A stretch of DNA of 64,000 nucleotides from CAIWHR01 sp963709525 (GTDB lineage Bacteria > Pseudomonadota > Gammaproteobacteria > Burkholderiales > Casimicrobiaceae): assembly GCA_963709525.1 (NCBI GenBank), contig CAVPXB010000023.1, positions 62,001-126,000 on the forward strand. Reading direction: 5' to 3'. The stretch's first letter is position 1. Each line of letters begins with the position of its first letter. A program made the translations under genes and the position numbers. This document shows positions 25,842-33,491 of this stretch, piece after piece. The notes under the pieces were generated by a model. That model was not told where the DNA came from. It worked only from the letters and a program-made list of their open reading frames with translations, and ran no database searches.

Positions 25842-26352
25842 CGGAGGCGGATCCGGCCAGCGTGATGCGGTTGAGCGGGTCGGCCGCGAGCACGGTCGCC
25901 CATTGAGGCGCGGCGATGATCAGCGTGTAGGGCTCGTTGCGGCCGCTGGCGCGAAAGGGAAGGACCGCGTCCGGCGCGAGGGTAGCCCCGGCGTAGGTGC
26001 CGGGAAGAATGCGGATGCCGGCGGGGAGTTCGCGCGGCGCGAGCACATCGCTGCCCGACATGGCCGACCAGCGGCTGTCGCTCCCGCGCCGCCAGAACCG
26101 GTAGCCGCCGCCGTGCACCGACACGCCGAGAGTCTCCCCGGTCCACTGCGCCAGCGCCGCTGCATGCTCGAGCGCGCCGCCCAGGCGTCGCGCTTCGCTC
26201 TCGGCGACGCGGCGCGGGTCGCGGTCGAGTTGCGCGACCAGCGTTCCCGCGGCGATGGCGAGCACCACCAGCACCACCAGGATTTCGACCAGCGTGAAAC
26301 CCGCGTGGTGCGCAGGCTGCGGGGCGCGTGCGCGGCGAATCAGAGGTCCCAC
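25831..26352 (-). CDS. gspH: Type II secretion minor pseudopilin H
   Basis: This 173-residue minor pseudopilin has the prepilin motif AGFTLVEILVVLVVLAIAAG, then SEARRLGGALEHAAALAQWTG and a beta domain. Its start lies inside the 3' end of gspG (13-base overlap), and its stop overlaps gspI by 11 bases. The order G-H-I-J-K is canonical. Confidence 0.9.
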   Translation of the reverse strand: MGPLIRRARAPQPAHHAGFTLVEILVVLVVLAIAAGTLVAQLDRDPRRVAESEARRLGGALEHAAALAQWTGETLGVSVHGGGYRFWRRGSDSRWSAMSGSDVLAPRELPAGIRILPGTYAGATLAPDAVLPFRASGRNEPYTLIIAAPQWATVLAADPLNRITLAGSASDAR

Positions 26353-26786
26353 GAACCGATCTCGGCATCGATGCCGGTACCGCCCGGCTGGCCGTCGGCG
26401 CCGAAGCTGAAAACGTCGATCTCGCCGCGCAGTCCTGGGTTGACGTATTGATAGGGATAGCCCCAGGGGTCCTTCGGCAGGCGCTCGAGATAGCCGTTGG
26501 GCTTCCAGTTCGGCGGTATCGGCGGCAGCGAAGGCTTGGCGACCAATGCGGCCAAGCCCTGTTCTGCCGAGGGGTAGCGCTGGTTGTCGAGCCGGTAGAG
26601 CTTCAGTGCCTGGCTGATGGTGGCGATGTCGTTTTTTGCCGCGATTGCGCGCGCTTCATCCGGCCGATCGAGCACACGGGGCACGACCAGGGCCGCGAGG
26701 ATGCCGAGGATCACGATCACGACCATGATCTCGATCAGGGTGAATCCGCTGCGCGGGCGATAGGGGAAGGACCGTCGTTTCAGCAT
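26340..26786 (-). CDS. gspG: Type II secretion major pseudopilin G
   Basis: GspG polymerises into the pseudopilus. The 148-residue protein has SGFTLIEIMVVIVILGILAALVVP, the conserved YRLDNQRYPSAEQGL, PPNWKPNGYLERLPKDPWGYPYQY and DVFSFGADGQPGG with the calcium-binding acidic residues. ATG 26786 gives a short basic leader (MLKRRSFPYRPRSG). It heads this half of the gsp operon and is divergent from mltG. gspC, D, E, F and O are not in the window. Confidence 0.96.
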   Translation of the reverse strand: MLKRRSFPYRPRSGFTLIEIMVVIVILGILAALVVPRVLDRPDEARAIAAKNDIATISQALKLYRLDNQRYPSAEQGLAALVAKPSLPPIPPNWKPNGYLERLPKDPWGYPYQYVNPGLRGEIDVFSFGADGQPGGTGIDAEIGSWDL

Positions 26787-26794
26787 CGGGCGAT

Positions 26795-26800
26795 TATAAT
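26795..26800 (+). promoter_or_regulatory. Possible -10 element for mltG
   Basis: A perfect TATAAT stands in the 88-bp gap between the divergent gspG and mltG genes, 74 bases before the mltG ATG. The octamer ATTATAAT around it reads the same on both strands, so it could also serve gspG, though only 6 bases from that start codon. No good -35 box is seen. Confidence 0.35.
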
Positions 26801-26874
26801 CCGCCGCCGGGACGCCGCACGCCCGCCTGGATGGTTCGAATGCCAGGCCGCCGCCGCCCTGCGTAGCCCCAATC

Positions 26875-27870
26875 ATGCGCCGCCTCGCCCTCATCCTCGT
26901 CCCCATCGTCATCCTGGCGGCAATCGCCGTCGCTGCCGGTCGATGGTGGCTGACGTTGCCGCTGTCGCTGCCGGCGTCGCCCTACGCGTTCGACGTGCGA
27001 CCGGGGGCGAGCCTCAAGGCGGTGGCCAGGGAGCTCGCGGCGGCCGGCGTGCTACCCGACGAGCGCGTTCTGGTCGCGCTCGCGCGGTGGCGGCAGGTCG
27101 ATCGCGCGATCAAGGCCGGAAACTACGAAATCGGAAGCGGCATCACGCTGCCGCAGCTGCTCGACAAGCTGACGCAGGGCGACGTCACGCAGGCATCGAT
27201 CACCGTCGTCGAGGGATCGACCTTCGCCGAGCTGAGGGCGGCGCTCGCGGCGCGCTCCGACGTCGCGCGCGGCACCGAGGCGTTGCCGGATGCCGACCTG
27301 ATGACGCGTCTGGGGTCACCCGGAATGAGTCCCGAGGGATGGTTCTTCCCGGACACCTATTTCTTCGCCGCGGGTGCCGCCGACCTCGCGTTGCTGCAGC
27401 GCGCGCACCAGGTGATGCGGGCGCGGCTCGACGCCGCGTGGGCTGTGCGCGCGCCCAACCTGCCGCTCGACAATCCCTACCAGGCGTTGATCCTGGCCTC
27501 GATCGTCGAAAAGGAAACGGGACGCGCCACCGATCGCCCGCTGATCGCTTCCGTGTTCGTGAACCGCTTGCGCATCGGGATGCGGCTGCAGACCGACCCC
27601 ACGGTCATCTACGGCCTGGGCGAGCGCTTCGACGGCAATCTGCGTCGGCGCGACCTCGAGGCGGACACGCCCTACAACACCTACACGCGCAGCGGGCTGC
27701 CGCCGACACCGATCGCGCTGCCGGGGCAGCAGTCGATCGCCGCCGTGCTGAATCCGCCCGCAACGCGCTATCTCTATTTCGTTTCCCGCGGCGACGGAAG
27801 CTCCGAGTTCTCGACGAACTTGAGCGACCACAACCGTGCCGTGGCAAAATTCCAGAAGGGCGGGCGTTAG
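26875..27870 (+). CDS. mltG: Endolytic murein transglycosylase MltG
   Basis: MltG cuts nascent glycan strands in the inner membrane and limits their length. The 331-residue protein has an N-terminal membrane helix (residues 4-28), a LysM-like region and the YceG catalytic domain. That domain shows GWFFPDTYFF, ILASIVEKETG (with the catalytic glutamate), ADTPYNTYTRSGLPPTPI and LYFVSRGDGS. It is first in the mltG-tmk-holB-pilZ-tatD series, an order conserved in proteobacteria. Confidence 0.95.
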   Translation: MRRLALILVPIVILAAIAVAAGRWWLTLPLSLPASPYAFDVRPGASLKAVARELAAAGVLPDERVLVALARWRQVDRAIKAGNYEIGSGITLPQLLDKLTQGDVTQASITVVEGSTFAELRAALAARSDVARGTEALPDADLMTRLGSPGMSPEGWFFPDTYFFAAGAADLALLQRAHQVMRARLDAAWAVRAPNLPLDNPYQALILASIVEKETGRATDRPLIASVFVNRLRIGMRLQTDPTVIYGLGERFDGNLRRRDLEADTPYNTYTRSGLPPTPIALPGQQSIAAVLNPPATRYLYFVSRGDGSSEFSTNLSDHNRAVAKFQKGGR

Positions 27871-27906
27871 CCTTGCCGCCATGAACGCTTCGGTTCCCCG
27901 TTCCCC

Positions 27907-28542
27907 ATGACTCCAGCCCGTGGCAAGTTCATCACCTTCGAGGGCATCGACGGCGCGGGGAAGAGCACGCATATCGGCTGGGTCACCGATCGCATCAGGG
28001 CTGGCGGACGGGCGGCGATTGCCACGCGCGAGCCGGGAGGGACCCCGGTCGGCGAATCCTTGCGCGCGCTGCTGCTGAGCGAGTCGATGACGCACGACAG
28101 CGAGGCGCTGCTGATGTTCGCCTCGCGCCGCGAGCACCTGGAACGCGTGATCCGGCCGGCGCTGGCGCGCGGCGACTGGGTGATCTGCGACCGTTTTTCC
28201 GACGCCACGTTCGCGTATCAGTGCGGCGGACACGGCGTTCCCGTCGCTTTCGTCCGCGCGCTCGAAACCTGGATCCATGGCGATTGCCAGCCCGATCTGA
28301 CGCTGCTGTTCGACGTCCCGACCACGGTTTCGCGGGCGCGTCTCGATCGATCGCACGCGCAGGGGCGGGAACTCGACAAGTTCGAAACCGAGGCCGACGG
28401 CTTCTTCCAGCGCGTGCGCGCGGCCTACCTCGACCGTGCCCGCGAGCATCCGGAGCGTTTTCGCGTCATCGACAGCACGCGCACGGTCGACGACGTGCGC
28501 GCGCAGCTCGACATCGGGCTCGCCGATCTGGGCATCGTTTGA
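27907..28542 (+). CDS. tmk: Thymidylate kinase
   Basis: Tmk phosphorylates dTMP to dTDP for DNA synthesis. The 211-residue protein has the P-loop FEGIDGAGKSTHIGW, ATREPGGTPVGE, a RRGEHL-like SRREHLERVIRPAL segment and DRFSDATFAYQ; a lid region with RSHAQGRELDKFE follows. Length and motifs are normal. It ends 2 bases before the holB ATG. Confidence 0.96.
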   Translation: MTPARGKFITFEGIDGAGKSTHIGWVTDRIRAGGRAAIATREPGGTPVGESLRALLLSESMTHDSEALLMFASRREHLERVIRPALARGDWVICDRFSDATFAYQCGGHGVPVAFVRALETWIHGDCQPDLTLLFDVPTTVSRARLDRSHAQGRELDKFETEADGFFQRVRAAYLDRAREHPERFRVIDSTRTVDDVRAQLDIGLADLGIV

Positions 28543-28544
28543 CC

Positions 28545-29594
28545 ATGGCGGAGTCGAGCGAATCGGGCGTAGCGGCATTGGCACTGCCATGGCTGCCGCT
28601 TTACCCGTGGCAGATGGCGATCGCGCGCCGGCAGCTCGGCGCGCGCGCGACATGGCCACACGCGTTGCTGTTGCATGGCCCGCGCGGCATCGGCAAGCAC
28701 GCGCTCGCGTTGCATCTCGCACAGGGGCTGCTGTGCGAATCGCCGTCAGCCGACGGCCTGGCCTGCGGTGATTGCCCGGGCTGCCGGTACGCCGTCGCCG
28801 GCCAGCATCCGGATCTGCTGCGCCTCGAGCTGCTGGTGCCGGACGACGAGGGTGAAGCATTGAAGGTCGTCGAGACGATCGCCATCGACCGCGTGCGTTC
28901 GCTGATCGATTTCGTGCAGTTGACCAGCCACCGCCAGCGCGCCAAGGTGGCGCTGATCTGTCCCGCGGAGCGCATGAACCCGGCGGCCGCCAACGCGCTC
29001 CTGAAGACGCTTGAAGAGCCGCCGTCGGGAACCTTCCTGTTGCTCGTTGCCGACCAGCCGGGACGATTGCCGGCCACCATCCTGTCCCGCTGTCGCAAGC
29101 TCGCGGTGCCGCTGCCCGATGCGAACGACGCGGTGGGTTGGCTCGAACAGCACGGAGTCGCCAATCCCGCGCTCGCGCTGGCGCAGGCGGGCGGAGCGCC
29201 GTTGGCCGCGCTGTCGCTTGCCGATCCGGCGTTGGCCGAGGAACGCCAATCGTGGCTCTCGGCACTTGCAGATCCCGAGTCGCTGTCGGCCCTCGCGCGC
29301 TCGGCCTGGATCGACGCCGGCGGCAAGGAGGCGCGCAAGCCCCGGCTCTCTCACGCCATCGAATGGTCGCTCGCGTGGACGGTCGATCTCGCGCGGGTGA
29401 TGTCCGGTGCGCAGGCGCGTCGCCATCCGGACTTCGCGCCCGCGCTCGCCGCATTGGCGGCCCGGGTGGCGCCACTGACCGTGTTTCGCTATCATCGCTC
29501 GTTGCTCGGGCATCGGGCGTTGCTCGCGCATCCCCTGCAGCCGCGTTTGGTTGCCGAAGCCCTGTTGATCGATTACAAGAGCCTTTTCAGCTGA
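28545..29594 (+). CDS. holB: DNA polymerase III subunit delta'
   Basis: Delta' is a structural subunit of the clamp loader. The 349-residue protein has a degenerate Walker A (GPRGIGKH) and the zinc-binding cysteines around ACGDCPGC. The sensor region includes NALLKTLEEPPSGTFLLL and the SRC arginine finger in TILSRCRKL. A C-terminal helical collar domain completes it. ATG 28545 lies just after the tmk stop; longer open frames upstream read over tmk. Confidence 0.94.
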   Translation: MAESSESGVAALALPWLPLYPWQMAIARRQLGARATWPHALLLHGPRGIGKHALALHLAQGLLCESPSADGLACGDCPGCRYAVAGQHPDLLRLELLVPDDEGEALKVVETIAIDRVRSLIDFVQLTSHRQRAKVALICPAERMNPAAANALLKTLEEPPSGTFLLLVADQPGRLPATILSRCRKLAVPLPDANDAVGWLEQHGVANPALALAQAGGAPLAALSLADPALAEERQSWLSALADPESLSALARSAWIDAGGKEARKPRLSHAIEWSLAWTVDLARVMSGAQARRHPDFAPALAALAARVAPLTVFRYHRSLLGHRALLAHPLQPRLVAEALLIDYKSLFS

Positions 29595-29596
29595 CG

Positions 29597-29989
29597 ATGG
29601 CAGAAAACCGACCGAGTGGACCGGTGGCGAGCGTGGCGGCGGCCAACGTCGCGCGGCCCGGTGTCCTCTCCCTCAACATCCGCGAGAAAGCGGCGCTGTA
29701 CGCCGCGTACATGCCTTTCCTGCGGGGAGGCGGCATCTTCATTCCCACCGCACGGCAATACCATCTCGGCGAAGAGGTTTTCATGCTGCTGTCGCTGATG
29801 GACGACCCCAACCGGATCGCGGTTCAGGGCAAGGTCGCGTGGATCACGCCGGAAGGTGTCCAGGGAAATCGCACGCAGGGCATCGGCGTGCAGTTCACGC
29901 AGGACGACACCGGGGCTGCCGCGCGGGCGGCGATCGAGAAAATCCTCGGCGAAACGCTGGCCTCGGCGCGGCCCACGCACACCATGTGA
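29597..29989 (+). CDS. pilZ: PilZ domain protein (type IV pilus type)
   Basis: This is a 130-residue cytoplasmic protein of the PilZ family found between holB and tatD in many beta- and gammaproteobacteria. The core reads LSLNIREKAALYAAYMPFL and GGIFIPTARQYHLGEEVFMLLSLMDD, then KVAWITPEG and GIGVQFTQDD. It lacks the RxxxR motif needed for cyclic-di-GMP binding, as expected for the PilZ sensu stricto group that acts with FimX and PilB. It starts 2 bases after holB. Confidence 0.9.
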   Translation: MAENRPSGPVASVAAANVARPGVLSLNIREKAALYAAYMPFLRGGGIFIPTARQYHLGEEVFMLLSLMDDPNRIAVQGKVAWITPEGVQGNRTQGIGVQFTQDDTGAAARAAIEKILGETLASARPTHTM

Positions 29990-30064
29990 TTCGCGTCGAA
30001 TGGCGGAGGCTCGCGGTGGCTCGCCGAACGTCGCGCGCCACCTGCGGATGCCGCGCCAGCGCCC

Positions 30065-30853
30065 ATGTTTGTCGATTCGCACTGTCATCTCGATTTTCCG
30101 GAGTTCGCCGCCGAGCTGCCGTCGCTGCTGGGCGGGATGGCCGACGCACGCGTGTCCCACGCGCTGTGCGTTTCCGTCAACCTCGCGGATTGGCCCGCGG
30201 TGCACGCGTTGGCGCTCGCGCATGGCAACCTGCACGCGACGGTCGGCGTCCATCCCGATTACGCCGACGCGGTCGAACCCTCGCTGCGTGACCTCGTGGA
30301 CCGCGCGCGCTCGCCCAAGGTGGTCGCGATCGGCGAGACAGGACTCGACTACTACCGCCTGACAGGTGACCTCGAGTGGCAGCGCGAGCGGTTTCGCCGC
30401 CATATCGCGGCAGCGCGCGAGGTGGAAATGCCGCTGGTGATCCACAGCCGATCGGCAGCGGCGGATACGCTGGCCATCATGCAGCAGGAGCATGCCGCCG
30501 CCGTCGGCGGCGTCATGCATTGCTTCACCGAAGCCTGGGAGGTCGCTCAGGCAGCACTGGACCTGGGCTTCCACATTTCGCTGTCGGGCATCGTCAGCTT
30601 CAAGAACGCGCGCGAGCTGCACGATGTGGCGCGACGGGTTCCGCTCGACCGCCTGCTGATCGAGACCGACGCTCCCTATCTTGCGCCGGTGCCGCATCGC
30701 GGCAGGCGCAACCAGCCGGCATGGGTGCCGCACGTCGCCGTCGCGATCGCGGCGTTGCGCGGCGTGCCGGTGGAGACCATTGCCGAAGCGACATCGGCCA
30801 ACTATTTCCGTTTGTTCAGGATCGATCCCAAGGAGCAGAGCGATGCGTCATGA
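30065..30853 (+). CDS. tatD: TatD family metal-dependent hydrolase
   Basis: This is a 262-residue TIM-barrel metallohydrolase with 3'-5' exonuclease/DNase activity in the family. Metal ligands are visible in DSHCHLDF, GETGLDYYR, LVIHSRSAAADT, VMHCFTEAW and LIETDAPYLAPVPHRGRRN. Length is normal. It ends the mltG-to-tatD run, and its last 11 bases overlap the ankyrin gene start. Confidence 0.95.
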   Translation: MFVDSHCHLDFPEFAAELPSLLGGMADARVSHALCVSVNLADWPAVHALALAHGNLHATVGVHPDYADAVEPSLRDLVDRARSPKVVAIGETGLDYYRLTGDLEWQRERFRRHIAAAREVEMPLVIHSRSAAADTLAIMQQEHAAAVGGVMHCFTEAWEVAQAALDLGFHISLSGIVSFKNARELHDVARRVPLDRLLIETDAPYLAPVPHRGRRNQPAWVPHVAVAIAALRGVPVETIAEATSANYFRLFRIDPKEQSDAS

Positions 30854-31495
30854 ATCCCTTGTCCGGCAGTGCGTGCATGCGGTGCTGCTGCTGGCCTTGC
30901 CGTGGACGGTCGCGGCACAGAACCTCAACGACGATTTTGTTCTCGCCGCGGCCAACGATCGCGTCAGCGAGGTCAAGGCGCTGCTGCAGCGCGGCCTCGA
31001 TCCCGGCACGGTGGACAAGAACGGCGATACCGCGCTGGTCGCCGCGGCGCGGGGCGGCAATGCGGCGACCGTCGATGTCCTGCTCGCGGCGCGGGCACCG
31101 GTCAACGCGCGGACGCGCTTCGGCGACACCGCAATCTCACTGGCCGCCCTGAACGGTCATCTGGGCGTCGTGCGGCAGTTGCGCGCCGCGGGAGGGGAGG
31201 TCAACACGCCCCGCACCTGGACGCCGCTGATCTATGCGGCGACCGGCGGGCACAACGAGGTCGTCCTCTATCTCCTGAAAGAGGGTGCCGACATCAATGC
31301 CGAATCACCCAGCGGCACGACCGCGCTGATGATGGCAACCCGCGAAGCGCGATTTGCGACGGTGGAACTGCTGATCGCGCAGCGTGCGGACCCAACCGGC
31401 GCAACGACAACGGGATGACCGCGCTCGATTTCGCGCGGCGCAGCGAGGACAAGGCGATGATCGAACTGCTGCGGAAGGCGGGGGCGCGGGACTGA
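30843..31495 (+). CDS. Exported ankyrin-repeat protein, frameshift near the 3' end
   Basis: The product has a signal peptide (MRHESLVRQCVHAVLLLALPWTVAAQ) followed by about five ankyrin repeats, for example NGDTALVAAARGGNAATVDVLL and TWTPLIYAATGGHNEVVLYLL. The open frame stops at 31418 after ADPTGATTTG. The expected continuation ADPNRRNDNGMTALDFARRSEDKAMIELLRKAGA is present one frame back and stops at 31495. One missing C in the CCC at 31391-31393 restores it (about 217 residues). An AAGGAG site precedes the ATG. A sequencing error is likely. The family binds proteins; the partner is unknown. Confidence 0.85.
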
Positions 31496-31521
31496 TTCCG
31501 GGTCGTTGCGGCCCGGCGTGC

Positions 31522-32133
31522 TCAGTCGATCGGCGGGGGCGACGATGCGGGCGCTGCGGCGGCTTCGCTGACCAGCGCGGGCAACATATCGGGCAGCACG
31601 CCCACCAGCCGGCGCGCGCCATTGAAGCGTTTCTGCCAGTAGCGCTTGTCGATGGTCGTGACCTCGACGTCACGACCGCGGCGCGGCGCGTGAATGAACT
31701 GGTTCTCGCCCAGGTAGATGCCGACGTGCGAGAAAGCGAAGCGCCGGGTATTGAAGAACACCAGATCGCCAGGCTTCAGGTCCGCGACATCGACATGGTC
31801 GCCCATGCGGCTCATTTCCCTGGCGGTGCGCGGCAGCGTGACGCCGGTGACCTGCTGGAACACGTACTGGACGAGTCCGCTGCAATCGAGACCGGTTTCG
31901 GGCGAGCTGCCGCCAAACTTGTAGCGGACGCCGAGCAGACCCAGCGCGTAGGATGAAAGCGCCTGGGTGCTGTGCCAGGCGGCGGTGGCGGCGTCCAGAA
32001 CGGCCGCACCCGCGGCTTCGGCGATCGATCGATCGGCGGCCTCCTGTGCGATCGCCGCCTGGGGCCAGGCGAGCGTCGCGCTCAAGACTACAGCCGCCAG
32101 CGCCTGCCGGCAGGGTCGGGGGAAGAACTGCAT
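31522..32133 (-). CDS. C40 family NlpC/P60 peptidoglycan endopeptidase
   Basis: This is a 203-residue exported cysteine peptidase that cuts peptide stems of murein. A signal peptide (QALAAVVLSATLAWPQAAIAQ) precedes the NlpC/P60 domain. Catalytic residues are visible: Cys in TGLDCSGLVQYVF, His in FAFSHVGIYLG and a third polar residue in NQFIHAPRRG. Length fits the small Spr/NlpC type. It is convergent with the ankyrin gene and followed 60 bases upstream by rnfH on the same strand. Confidence 0.93.
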   Translation of the reverse strand: MQFFPRPCRQALAAVVLSATLAWPQAAIAQEAADRSIAEAAGAAVLDAATAAWHSTQALSSYALGLLGVRYKFGGSSPETGLDCSGLVQYVFQQVTGVTLPRTAREMSRMGDHVDVADLKPGDLVFFNTRRFAFSHVGIYLGENQFIHAPRRGRDVEVTTIDKRYWQKRFNGARRLVGVLPDMLPALVSEAAAAPASSPPPID

Positions 32134-32193
32134 CGGCGGATTGTCGCCGATTGCGGCGGCCAGGGCAAATCGCGCCAGGCCGCCGTTTCCGGT

Positions 32194-32514
32194 TCAGCGC
32201 CCCGTCCTGGCGCGCCGTGTCTGCGCAGGTGTCGCCAGCGGCGAGGCGAACGCGCGCCGGCGACGGGCAAGCTTGGGATCGGCCACCAGCGGCCACGTGA
32301 CGTCGACCCGGTCTCCGCGGCACAGGACCGTCGCCAGCGTGGCCCGCCGGCCCTGAAGCGCGAAGCCCAGCGCGGACGGATCGAGCGCGTAGGCCTCGGA
32401 CAGGCGCGACGCTGCGAGTGCATCGGCGATGGTCGCGCCGGCGGGCAGCGCAAGGGTGACGACTTCCTGGGCATCGGGGGTTGCCCACACGACGCTGACG
32501 GTCATGAGCGTCAT
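32194..32514 (-). CDS. rnfH: RnfH family ubiquitin-like protein
   Basis: This is a 106-residue protein of the UPF0125/RnfH family, a beta-grasp fold linked to toxin-antitoxin-like RatA/RatB pairs. VSVVWATPDAQEVVTLALPAGATIADALAAS and GDRVDVTWPLVADPKLARRRRA are typical. The ATG at 32514 overlaps the ratA stop (ATGA), supporting it over the ATG at 32505. Confidence 0.9.
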   Translation of the reverse strand: MTLMTVSVVWATPDAQEVVTLALPAGATIADALAASRLSEAYALDPSALGFALQGRRATLATVLCRGDRVDVTWPLVADPKLARRRRAFASPLATPAQTRRARTGR

Positions 32515-32951
32515 GCTGCTGCGGCGCGCAGCGCCTCGGCCCGACGCACGAAAGCGTCGATGAATGTATTCGCGATGTGGCTGAACACGGGTCCCACCAC
32601 CCGCTCGAGCAGGTGTGTCGTGAACTCGTAGGCGAGTTCGAACTCGATCTTGCAGGCGTCTTCCGCCAGCGGGAGGAAGCGCCATTCGCCGTGCAGGTGG
32701 CGGAACGGCCCGTCCCTCAGCGTGACGACGATCGATTCGCCGATCTGGTTGGTGTTGTCGGTCGTGAAATGGGCGCGCACCCCGTGATAGTCGATGTCGA
32801 CGCGCGCCGTCTTGCCTCCCGGGTGCGCTTCGAGGATCAGCGCGCCGCCGCACCAGGGCAGGAATTGCGGGTACAACTCGACCTGGTCGACCAGACTGAA
32901 CATCGCGCCGGCACTGAACGGAACGAGCACCGATTTTTTTACGCGCTGCAT
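32511..32951 (-). CDS. ratA: RatA/COQ10 family START-like protein
   Basis: This 146-residue protein has the START/polyketide-cyclase fold. In E. coli RatA was reported to bind 50S subunits and block 70S formation; related COQ10 proteins bind ubiquinone. Motifs include VPFSAGAMFSLVDQVELYPQFLPWC and the C-terminal helix PVFSHIANTFIDAFVRRAEAL. It is coupled to rnfH and divergent from smpB with a 63-bp gap, the standard proteobacterial arrangement. Confidence 0.92.
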   Translation of the reverse strand: MQRVKKSVLVPFSAGAMFSLVDQVELYPQFLPWCGGALILEAHPGGKTARVDIDYHGVRAHFTTDNTNQIGESIVVTLRDGPFRHLHGEWRFLPLAEDACKIEFELAYEFTTHLLERVVGPVFSHIANTFIDAFVRRAEALRAAAA

Positions 32952-33014
32952 AGGTTGCTAGAATCGAACACTATTGATAAGAAGCGGAATCGACCATCGA
33001 GCCCGCCAACCGCC

Positions 33015-33476
33015 ATGAGCATCGTCGAGAACCGAAAAGCCTATCACGACTATTTTATCGAAGAGCGGTTCGAGGCGGGGCTCGCCCTCGAAGGCTGGGA
33101 GGTCAAGTCGATACGCGCGGGTCGCGCGAACCTGAAAGAGGCTTACGTCATCGTCAAGGGCGGCGAAATCCTGTTGATCGGCGCCCACTTTTCGCCGCTG
33201 TCGACGGCGTCTACGCATATCCAGACGAATCCCGTGCGCACGCGGAAGCTCCTGCTGCACCGGGCCGAGATCAACCGACTGATCGGTCAGGTCGAGCGTG
33301 CAGGCTACACGCTCATGCCGCTCGACCTCCATTTCAGCAAGGGCCGCATCAAGCTTGCGGTCGGGCTTGCGAAGGGCAAGAAGCAGTACGACAAGCGGGC
33401 GACGATCCGCGACCGGGAGTGGAATCGCGAGCAGCAGCGGCTGCTGCGCAACCGCACGGGCACCGCGCGCGGCTGA
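33015..33476 (+). CDS. smpB: SsrA-binding protein SmpB
   Basis: SmpB brings tmRNA to stalled ribosomes. The 153-residue protein starts MSIVENRKAYHDYFIEERFEAG and contains GWEVKSIRAGRANLKEAYV and the C-terminal basic tail KGKKQYDKRATIRDREWNRE. ATG 33015 matches the family start. The gene is convergent with hpnE (15-bp gap). Confidence 0.97.
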   Translation: MSIVENRKAYHDYFIEERFEAGLALEGWEVKSIRAGRANLKEAYVIVKGGEILLIGAHFSPLSTASTHIQTNPVRTRKLLLHRAEINRLIGQVERAGYTLMPLDLHFSKGRIKLAVGLAKGKKQYDKRATIRDREWNREQQRLLRNRTGTARG

Positions 33477-33491
33477 CCGCTTGCCGCGCGC

